64,000 bases of DNA from Leptidea sinapis (taxonomy: Eukaryota > Arthropoda > Insecta > Lepidoptera > Pieridae), in NCBI RefSeq assembly GCF_905404315.1, contig NC_066290.1:11965453-12029452 (forward strand). The letters are read 5' to 3'. Below are positions 45,601 through 57,600 of the stretch, piece by piece. The stretch's first letter is position 1. Each line of letters starts with the position of its first letter. The notes under the pieces were generated by a model. The model worked only from the letters and a program-made list of their open reading frames with translations. It did no database searches and had not been told where the DNA came from. A program made the translations under genes and the position numbers.

Positions 45601-48600
45601 CTCCCTAAAGATTTTTTTTTCCAAATTTCATCATAAACGAAAGAGTAGTTAAGGCGTTAAACTGTAACATGCAATCAGTTTAAATAAATAAGTAACGCTC
45701 GTTCATCGAGACGCTACGATATGATACTACTAATAACTACTCTCTTCTTCTAAACGAAAGATATAATGTTACAAGTTATTTGACGCTCTTAGTGATATTT
45801 CCAAATTTTGATCAACCAAGAATTCAATTTCAGAGCTTATCCTGACAATCCAAGCCAGTCTTATCGTAAAACTAGCTGGTTCTGTCACCTAAAAAATCTA
45901 CGACTACACCTATTCAAATCTAATCAATTTCTTGCAAGAGCGACATCTCTAGTCAATTTCCTAATATGCAAATATTGGGGTTGAGCAGGTTATCAAATGT
46001 AAAGTATATCCTGTAGATGAAAGCACAACCAGAGAGTTGAACAAAGCACACAAGATTTTATCACCGATACGTCACTCGAACGGTTGGCTCAGTTGGTAAG
46101 AGCGCTCGCAAGGAACGCGAGATGTCGCGGATTCGAGTCCGACATCGTTCATAAAATTTTGTTTTCAGTTTTATTTGTGTAATCAATCCCAGAAGTGAGG
46201 ATTATTATTTTAAAAGACAACAAATTGTTTAGATTTGCAAGAACTAACGTTACTGCTTAACGGTTAAGTTCGAGGGAGTGGTCATTTCGCCCTTTGTGCT
46301 AACGGTTCTACTACACGAGGCATCCTCAGAAGATGTTGCTACGCCAAATTCTGGCACGAGACTCACGAGACACGTCTCGAATTGAACACAAAATATATTA
46401 GCGGAATTTACACTCAAGATACCTCAAAAAAAAATTTAGATAATTATTGCAACTTAAAGAAAAGCTACACAATTTGTTATTTTTTTAAAGTGGTAACCCT
46501 CACTTCTGAAATTTAGTTTAATTGTTTAGATTCGCAAGAGTGACATCTCAAATCAATTTACTAATATGCAAATATTGGGGTTGATAATCAACTGTAAATT
46601 AGATCCTATAAATGAAGTCACAAGTTGCGAGTTGAACAAAGCATACAAGATTTTGTCAACGATAAGTCACTCGAATGGTTGGTTCGAAAAGCTTGCAAAA
46701 ATAATGTTTACCTTACACGCGAGTACAGATAGCACTCTCTCGTGGAGATTCATGATGGGGTAGTTGGAGCCCTTGTAGCGGTTGACTTCGAGGTCAGTAT
46801 GGAGGCCCACGATGAGGAAGTCGCCCTGCTTATGTGCGGCCGCCAGGAAATCAAGATGGCCGACATGAAACAGATCGAAAGCGCCAGCGACGTACACCAC
46901 CTGTTAAAAATATATTATATTACTAGCTGACTCAGCAAACGTTGTATAATGTAATAAAAAAATTTTGGGGTGTAAAAAGTAGATGCAACCGATTCTCAGA
47001 CCTACCAAATTTATCGTGCTACAATTATTGTAAGTATTGATCCATTGCCATCTTGCAACCTCATAGAGGATTTGTTGATGGAACAGAATGATATAAAAAT
47101 CGCGATACACAAATAGGGGTTCATCGTAGAGGGTTGAAAATTTAGGATTGCATGTATTTTTTAACGCTGTATCACAAAAAATTACGTCCAAAAAAAATTA
47201 GGGGTTTTAAACCCTTAACATTTAGGGGGATGAAAAATAGATAATAGCCGATTCTCAGACCTATTGATGCATATAAAATTTGGTAAAAATCAGTAAAGTC
47301 GTTTCGGAGGAGTAAGGTAACTAACATTGTGACACGAGAATTTTATATTTAAGATTAGCATTCAGAAATATTTTGAGGTTTAAACGTGAGGTTATAATTT
47401 TTTTACGTTACACACGAATTTTTTTTTTCGTTATTTTAGTAGTTTTTAACGCGAGTGTCACATATAACGTGTGTAATTGTAACTAGGTTTTCACATTAGT
47501 TTTTGCGTAAAAATCGCATTTTTATTATTATTTTAGCTAACCCGACATTTCGTGATATTTTCAGAGCACCTTTTCAGGGGACTACGGTTGCCAGGAGTCG
47601 AGATAGTATTTATAATAGTTATTATTATGAAATTAAGCGCCATTTGTTGCCTCGGAGGTAGTATTTGCTGGTTGGTAAACAGATGGTTTTTTTTTTGCAA
47701 AATTATGACACTGTCCGTAAATGCTAACCGCCTGAAAAATTGCTCTGAAAAGGTCACGAAACGTCGGGTTATCTGAATTAATAATAAAAATTTAACTTTT
47801 ACGCAAAAACGAATGTGAAAAACACATACGCGTTTTAATCCTTTAAAAAGTGTTTTATTTAAATAACGTTGTTTTGCTAAAACGCATAATTATCTAAACG
47901 TTATTTATCTTAAGTGTTAATATCTCTAAGACTTGTCTTCGATCAATTGGACGCGTGTTTCACGACTACACGAGCCATCCTCAGGAGTACTCTTCAATCA
48001 ATTAATTAACACTTAAGGTACACTCATAACATTTGATCAAAGTTTGCTTTGTTTCCTACGTCTCGCCATTTGCTATTATTCCTTACTCAGACTTTAATTA
48101 CGTTAAATTTAGCTGAGTTTAAGCTTGGCGCAATTATTTTTATGTTAATTTGATTGTTTTTATAGTCAATTTACATCTGAAATGCTCAGCTTAAGCTAAG
48201 ACAGCCCAATGCAAAAGCCAAGTTCGCTTTTTAACACCCATAGCAAAAAGTTTTATTACGTAAGGAAAGTCTGAGCAAAGTCTTAGTACGCTCCATGGAT
48301 CTCATCTCTCTCACGAAGTAATACCTAACTGGTGTAATGGACTGATTCCATATTTCCTGAAACGATACGTAAGTAATATTATAATAGCTTTAAGGGTAAA
48401 TATATACACTTCTATTATAAAGTCCCAGCCACTGTTCAGGCATTATAAATAAATTTAAATATTTTCTGTCGTAAATCCTATTACTCCACTGCTGAATATC
48501 TAAATGATCGGACAGCCTGGGACTAGATTATGATTATTTTATAGCGATGGAAATGACTGTCCAATATTGTATATTTTTATTGAAAAAAGCGCAAAAAGAA

Positions 48601-51600
48601 GAATGCTGGGAGAGTTTCTTGCGCCACTTCTTCTCTCTCAGAGCGCCATTTGTTTCCGAAGCAGTAGAAGTATTTAGTAGTTATTAGAAATGACATCAAA
48701 AAGAATTCTAAAGGAATCAATTTTGAGAAAATAAATGCCTTTTTATTCAATTTAGTACCGATACTCTATCTTTATATATATATTTCTTATGTGCGTGTGT
48801 ATGTCACTGAACTCCTCCTAGACGGCTGGACCGATTTTGATGAAATTTGTTGTGTGTCTTAAGGTGGATTCGAGAATGGTTTAGATTCACAATTGAACTA
48901 CCTCCTAAACGGCTGGACCGATTTTGATGATTTTTTGTGTGTTCCAGTGAATTTGAGATTGGTTTAGATTCTAAATTCCGTCCACATAATATAATTTTCC
49001 TGCTCATGTGTATGTTAGTGAACTCCTCCTTACGGCTGGACCGATTTTTCAAATTTAAGACGTGTGTACAGGACAACGTCTGTCGGGTCCACTAGTAATA
49101 ATATAAATAAGCTATGTGAAAGATATTAAAATAAATTGAATATAATACACTAGACCCTTTTAAATAAGTGTAAATTACAAAGTGATTGCTAAAATTACTG
49201 CTTGTCTAGACGAAATATTTATTAAAATTTATATGAATTCAAATTCTTCCAGTAATTTATCCGCATACCAAAGAAAAGATACAATAGGAACGCAATGCAA
49301 CTTATCTCCCGAATATAACGGTTATTGAATGACAAGACTGCTACTTTTAACAGTTAACTCACCGTAAAGAATGTTATAGAAACACCAATATCGTTCTTTC
49401 CATACAAATGTCTTACTGACAGTTATCGGTAGCCCTCTCATCCGTTATTGGCGATGTATCAGTAAAATGTCACTACAGTTGGTGTTTCATTGAAACAGTA
49501 TTCAAATTCATCGCGTAGTAAATATTAGTGGCCATACCAAAATACATTTCTTGTTTATAGGAACCAGGCATTAGTAAGCGTGGATTAGGTACATTTTCTG
49601 CTTAAACAGTGTTAGATAATACCGAAGTCCCAAGTCCAAGGCTTTCGTATATATAATGAATAAACGAAGGTCAATACCATGGGACACAAATATTTTGTGT
49701 AGGTAATTTAAATACATATTATTACATATATCGAAATAAATAATTTTAATAAAATTCTCGTGTCCCGGTGTTTTTACTAAACTCCTCCGAAACGGCAAAA
49801 CTTGTTTGAAAATTTGTGTGTATATAAGGTAGGTTTGAGAATCGGCCAACATCTATTTTTCATACCCCTAAATGAATCACTCACCACTAAATATTTTCTT
49901 TACAATTTATTTTTATTATGATTCAGCATTAAAAAATACGTACAACTTCAAATTTTCACCAGTCTACGATCTACACCTATTTTTGTATCGCGATTTTAAT
50001 ATTATTCTATTCCATCCACAGATACGCAATAGAGTTGCAAGATGTCAATCGAATATAATGATTATTGTAGTACGATAAATTTTATGTACGATATATTTGG
50101 AAGGTCTGAGAATCGGTCGTCATCTATTTTTTATAACCTTAATATTAAATATATAAGTTTAATACTTGATTTTTTGATACTCAATATGGCAATAAAACAT
50201 TTCCTGGGTCAGATAGTAATAAAAAAAACACTTACTCTGTCAGTTGGCTTCGGTGACAACCCACTACTAAACTGTATAATTTTCTGTGTCGTCGGCAGGA
50301 ACTGAGAACATCCTGTATAGGGGGACCTGGCTGTAGAGTCGGTGCCAAGATTAGAAGAATGCTCCAGAGCAACTGAATATTCCTTGTCACCTCTCCTAGA
50401 ATTAGGAAGTACTATAGCTTATCAATCAATGAATTTAATGAATGCATGATGCGGGTGATTTTGTTATAAATTTTTAAAACAATAAAATGTTCTTTATATG
50501 GCAATACTTGTATTGTAAGTTGACAATTCTTAATACTTGCATTAATTTTCTGTATCTTAAAGACAAACTTAAAGAAGAATGTATATGTATGTTTGTTTGT
50601 AACCGACTCATTTGGGCGCGATTTTAACCCACTTTAAACGGCCAGATTTCGTTCAAACTTCGTAGATTTATGGAGGACCGAGGACACTACATTAAATTGA
50701 TTAAATTATTCCATTTTTCAATTTGCAAAATAAGATTTTTGTTAATTTATATAATTTTTCATCTATCTTCGATAAGGCAGGAATTGATGTTCATTTTAAA
50801 TTTCAACCATTATCCTTTCAACCAAAGACTGTTTTTTTTTAACTATTTTTATTATTGTTCTTTGTAAATCTATATAGTTATATTTACTCAAAAAAAAACG
50901 CGATTACAAAAATTTAACGAAATTATAGAATTTTTAAACGCGGTTTACACGAATAATCGTTTTAACACCATTTTGCATATCATTGACCCAGTTGCATTGT
51001 TGCTGTTAGATGTCTAGGTCAGTTTTTACAATGCAAACAGTTCGTGGTGATCTCTACTATGTTATATCTCTACATTATTAATATTTTATCACTATTATTT
51101 CTAACGGTTGCATATCTATACTAATCTCTACATAAAGCTAGTTTAATTGTGCGCTTCAGTTTTATATCAACGCAGTATATCTGGGGATTAATTTTTTTTT
51201 TATATATTTATTTAAAGTCAAAGTCAAGGGCCGCATCGTTTCAGCTTTCTCTCACAAAGTCGGGAAAAAAGTTTGCAATATCATATGCTTATTTCTTACG
51301 GCGTGGCCACGAGCCATTCGCTACAGCGGCAGCTTAGGGCGAAGCGACGAGCAAAGCGGCGGCCATGACACGTACTGTCTAGAGCGTTTACAACTGCGAC
51401 CGAGGTAAAGTCTTTATCTAAAGGCTCTGCTTTCTCTCGAAAGCCGTTCATATTTTAAGTAAGATATTTTAATTAATTATTTTAATTTCAATATATTATG
51501 TAAAAAGATGCAACAAGAATACTCCAACGTCAAGTACTGAATGATATATACACGAGTAAGTTGAAAAAAAATAAATGTAAATTAATAAAAATCACTAGAT

Positions 51601-54600
51601 CTATTGAGTACAGTAGATGGATTAATCCACACAAACTTTAAACAATTAAAGATATTATGCGAGCATTTTAGTAGCAATTATAAAACTATAAATAAATATA
51701 TAAAATTACTTTAAATTTTGAAAAACATGACAAGTAGCACCCGTTTACGAGCATGGCCTTCTCTCGACCATATTTAAGGGAAGGTAATGACCCGCCTTAA
51801 GACGCCGCCACAAGCAACATATTTTTAAGCTGTGGCTATTTTGACTCTTATAACCGGCCGATAAATGCTTCTCTGTTCATTATCGCTAGAAATCGTCAAA
51901 AATATTTTGTTTCGCAGGTCGCCGCTCGGTTCGTCACTCCTGTACCGCTATCCGCACTGCTCTGTGTCAACTGTCATGTGATCGCATTAAGTCGCCCGTA
52001 CATTTGTTTGCTCCGCGCCACGAACCGCTCGCCGCTGTAGTTATTCGCTCGGCAAAAATCGCCGTTTGCGGCGCCTCGTGACGTGATTCAACAATTTAGT
52101 TCATTTATTTTACCGCTCGCCATTCCGCGATTAAGTGCCGTTGTTAGCGGCAAGGTTGTGGCCAATCTGTTAACGCAACAATAGGTATTTTATGAGAAAG
52201 AGGTATTATACGCGGATGAAACCGATGGTGACAACTTAGTCCCTTCCATAATAATATATAATTAAATTGTTTGTATTTGTGAGCTGTGAATGAAAATGAA
52301 TTCTTATGTATGATTAGTGATACTACTTTACTTGATACATTATATAAGACAAAAATATCTCACAGTGTAAAAGAACCTTATAATAACTTATATATAGTAT
52401 ACTTTTCAAGTAAATAACTCTTCGCTTCTGGAACATCTTTGGATCTGATAATTTCCTATTTGTCCATAGAAGGTGTCACGTCTGTAGGATCCTCCATATA
52501 ATAGGAGTGCCTCAGGGTTCAATACTGGGTCCTTTCCTATTTCTAGTTTATATCAATAATCTTCCATAATATCTAGTAGATAAAATGTCAGATACAATTT
52601 GATTTGCCGCTGATAAAATAACATTTAAAGTAAATAGAAAAGATAAAGATACAATTGAAACTAATTATAATGCCCTCAACGTTATTTCTAACTGGTTTTC
52701 CCCAAATAATCTATTGTTGAATACAGGAAAAACTAAATGTATCAAATACTCTCTATAAAATTTTACATTTGCTGAACAAATACTTTAAAATGTAACCCTG
52801 GATAGTGTACTTGATAAAGTGTTCTTAGGAGTTCCATTAGATTCTCAATAGCAATTGGGGCCCCTATATTGAGAAATTGTCATCTAAATTAAGTTCAGCT
52901 TCCTACACCGTTTGAAAAATTAGGCAACTATCGGATATAGCAACGGCTAGATTGGTATATTTTGCATATTTCTACGGCTATTATTATGTCTTACAGTATT
53001 CTGCTCTGGGATACGGCGGCCGATATAGATAGCATCTCCATTTTATAAAAAGTGCAGTTCGCGCTATGTATACGGTCTTGGAAGTCAAAATCTTGGAATC
53101 GAGACTGATTACAAAATTATAAGAAATAAATATACTTACAGTGCCATCAGAATAATCTAATCAAAATATTATGTTGAATAGGAAAAATATGCCTAAATAT
53201 GTTGAAAAGTGTGAACTGCATAATTAAAGCTAATAAGTCGGTTAATAAAATTGCTATACGCAGTTTTAGAAATAGTAAGGCAAATAAGCCATTATTGGGA
53301 ACTACTATAAATATGCCCACGATCATAACAGAATTGTCTGACGAAATATTCAAGACACATGTTTTAATGACAAGGCTTTATTATAATATTAAAGAGTATA
53401 TTGAGCAGGGGTGCTCAAACGTTCGATCGCGAGTGCTTTTTGAGTCGATCTCGAGAAAAAATCCGGTATGATAAACTAAAATCGGTAATTACGTACCATC
53501 TTATGAAAAGTATGCTCAGGACATGTAGTGTCATGCATGGATTCAACATCCAAAGTCGCTCTTTAGTTAAGCTTAGAACTTTAGAACGCGTTTGTTTTGT
53601 AAGAACCAATACTAACTCCCAACTTTGAATAATAATTATGAGTTTTTTCATTGACATTTAAGAGCAGACCTACGCTTACCTTGACTAAAAAAAATGCATA
53701 TTTTGCGCAAAACTAATATCTATGTCATCGTGACACTCTACCTAGACGACAATCCTTCATCACACATACTTGAAGCCTCTCAGAGCCGATCGATCGTAGT
53801 CTAACAATTTTGAGGTAGTTTGCCAGCAGTTCAAGCTTGAGCACCCCTGATATTGAGGATGACGAAGATGATCGCGAGTCTCTTTGACCCTGTATAGCAT
53901 CTACTACTAGCGCATTTTTTAATTACTTACGAAATGTATTTTTTTTTAGATCGAAGATATTGCGCATTTGTTTTTATAAACATTTTATGACAAATGCTTT
54001 AAAAAGTTTACGTAAATAAAAAAATTCAAACTTTTCGCTTTGTAATAATGAAAAATAATTACTGTTTTTTAGCCGTCTCATTTTCTTCGTATCTTTAACG
54101 ATTCAATTCATTTTTGTATTGTGTTATAAGAGTTTGTAGTCAAAACGACTTTTTCTATTATATTTATATTAATTAGGCCTACCAAATTGTTAAATAAAAA
54201 CAAAATACTTAAATCTATACAACTTCACAATATTAGATATATAACTTATTAAAGGAGTCACATCATTTTCCAAAATTCCAAATTCCGAATGCGATAATAC
54301 GAGCGCGCTGTTGTTTGAAAGAGGATGTTGTGACAAGGACTGAAAAAGGAATGCTGAAATGGTTTGGACACGTGGAGCGAATGAGTGAAGAAAGAATGAC
54401 GCATCAAATATATAAGGCAAGTGTGTGGGCAAGTCGGTCGCGGGAGACCTCGTAGAACATTCGTGGACCAAATTGGGGACGTTTTGAGAAAAGGAGAGGT
54501 CCGAAGCACTCGCAAACGGCGAGCATGTATGAAAAGAGTAATAATAGAGGAAGCGTGTGAGGTTTGTTAGGATAGAAGCAAATGGCATTCTATTGTCTCT

Positions 54601-57600
54601 GCCTACCCCGACGGGAACACGTCGTGAGTGTGTATGTATGTATGTATAATCTTCCAAAAAAAAAAAGAAGTGCATAGTTATTACAATTTATAATTTAAGG
54701 CCTTAACATTATCTTAATGCTTGTTTCATTTCTTAAATTTGGGTAATGTATCATAAAATATGTAACATCTCTAATAGAATTATAAATTTTTGTTAGCCTT
54801 CATATTGTTGTAACTTATATAATCAAGTCATTATTATGTTCAATTTGTATACCTTTTTTTATTTTTGTGGTTTATATTGTTACCATTGAACAAAAGCAAA
54901 AATATTTTTTGGAGACTTGATTCATGAAAGTATTAGTTTTTAGGTTTGCTTCTATTTACGATTGCAATTCTGTTTGTTTCCTCTACATAAATAAATAATA
55001 AAAATCCAACAATTACTTGAAATGTTCTCTGGTGAGTAGTAACATCCTGCCAACTAGATCTGTTGTTGAGACACCTGCTGTTCTTGATACTTCCCTGAAA
55101 AATATATAATTTTAGGTATTACTGATTTGTATTTCTAAGGAAATCATTAATAACATTCACTAGAGGTTAATTAATGCTCAGCCTACCTGTATTTACCGGC
55201 TTCTTTTACTAAATGGTATGTGTCAATTCCATCCGCTGTGACCGTTATATCATCTAAAAATCAAAGTTATTTTGGTTTTTTATACTATAAAGGTAATATT
55301 TATAGAATAAAAGATATTAACAAACTGTTCCGAAGCTATTAACTATTAAAATTAACTAGTTTAGCACAGAAATAATATTATAGCCCATTGATTGAGGGGG
55401 TAGCTACCAGATGATTGCGTCTGTACCTTCCAAAATTTGACATCACTAAATTGAGTGGAGGTGGATTGTAAACTTGTGAATATCCTAGTATCTGTGGGTT
55501 TTCACAAGGGGAGAGTAGTAATGAAATTAGTTATTTTTCTTTGGAAAAGGGTATGGTAATCATAATATATTTAAACTTAACTCTTATTTAAATATTATAA
55601 TATATTCATTAATCCTACTATAAAAAATATTTTCAAGCAGCCATTTAAACAGTCTTGGTATAAATGTTTTATTTGACAGTATATTCAAGTCCTCAGGCAA
55701 TTTGTTATATAATTTTATACACATTTTATGGCTATTTTTAAGAAAAAGTGTTGTATTAGGAGAATGTTTCAAAACTAGTCTTGCTGCGTCTCTAGCATTC
55801 ACCTCAACAGCTGACATGAAAACATATCTGTGGTTACACAGAAATTCGCAAGCCACGGAAATGAGTTGATGTAATGAAAGTAGAGGGGGTACCATCATCA
55901 CGGGAGATGAAATTTGTCTCTTAATATATAGATGTTAACAAATTTCAAATGAAACGACTATTACCAACCTCCGTGTACACAAAAATCACACTGATATTTG
56001 TCCAAAGTCTCTAATGTAGTCACATATGGCGCACCCTCGACAACTTGGTCTACCCATTTGATAGCCTTGACCATTTTATATCGTTCTTCTTGAGTAAACA
56101 CGGGTGGCCCCTTATGCTTTGCAATTTCTTCATCAGTGTGTACACCGACTATTAATACATCACCAAGGGCCTTTGCTTGCCGGAGTGAATTTGCATGTCC
56201 AAAATGTACCATATCATAGCTGCAATAAAAATAAAAAAATGATAGATACGTCTTATTTTTCCTAATGCTATGGAAATGTTTAAATTTACGAGTTCCAAGT
56301 GGGCAATGAACCAGTGGACATAAGGATTAGGGCTGTCACAATGTATTGCATGTTTTTATTTTATTAAAATTTTTGGAAACAAAACAGCACTTAAATAATA
56401 ACATGTAAAAGACATGAAATTTTTACAAAATAAAATCTAGTTTAAAATCTATAGTATATAAATAATATGAAGTTTCCTTAACTAGTTTTAATAAGAATAT
56501 TATTGAAGTGTATTTGGCGCCAAAGACCTATTCAGTATCAGGATAAGAAGAAAATCTGTTTTACATGTTAAAATATAAATATAATATTGTGATAAAAAAA
56601 TAAATCATAGCAAATATAGAACAACCATACAGTAATGAAAATATCTAATTAAATTGAAAAATAGATGTTTTTAGTCAAGACTACCTTTTTTAGCCTTAAT
56701 GATTACCCTCCCCAGTACTCACAATTAAAATAAAGGTATGTTTATAACTATACAGGCCTAGAATACCAGCCTTTTTCTTTAGCTATTGAGCCTACTGGCC
56801 CAGCGTGAGTTGGCGAACATTATACACTACTTTTGATTGCAGTTGAGGTTGAGCAGGATATAAGTATTCATAAGAATTTGAAAATATTGGTATATAATAG
56901 GGATTGAACCAGCCCCGGCATTGGTGGATGAGAGGCAACAGCTTAGAACTATTACAGCTTTGCACTATAGATGCTTAAGTTAAAATATGCACTCAAAATA
57001 TTAAAAGCTACAACTTTATATCTATATATAAACTAGCTGACCCAACAGACATTGTAAATAAAATAATGTTTTAATAATTTGTCAATAATATATCATAACA
57101 TCAAAACAATGATTGTACTATATAATGCGCTGGTGAGAAGTTGTCTTGAGTATTGTTCTGTTGTGTGGAACCCTTATCATAACAAATATATACAACACGT
57201 TGAGAGTATCCAAAAAAAATTTCTAAAAATTATTAGCTTTCGCCTAAAAACGAGACATCTCGACAGCTATAGTAGCAGGCTAGCAAATTATAAAATGATA
57301 TCCTTGGAGGATCGTAGGCAAATCCATGAACATTTTTATATAAAATCATTAATGGGATGTTGGATTGCCCGCAGCTATTGAGCAAGATAAATATTCACAT
57401 GCCAACTAGAGCTCCTCAACTGGCAAAATATAAACCGTTTATACCTGATCGAGCAACCTCTAATCTCGGATTTAACTCCCCACTGAATAGGCTGTTGCGT
57501 CAATACAATACTATAATTTCAAACAAGCGATCTATAGATGTTTTTGGAGATGGAGACAATTTAAGAGAAACCTGACACTCTGATTAGTAAAATGTAATGA

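Noticed and set aside
47533..47776. Two mirrored 74-codon frames with similar peptides (MIFSEHLF / MTFSEQFF)
   Set aside because: Product of the inverted repeat arms of the foldback element at 47470-47850.
53199..53657. Three overlapping frames around 53.4 kb
   Set aside because: They span the border of a LINE relic and a hAT-type MITE.
54190..54675. 161-codon open frame on the minus strand
   Set aside because: The opposite strand carries a recognisable RTE-type LINE C-terminus (KWFGHVERMSEER); the minus frame is its shadow.
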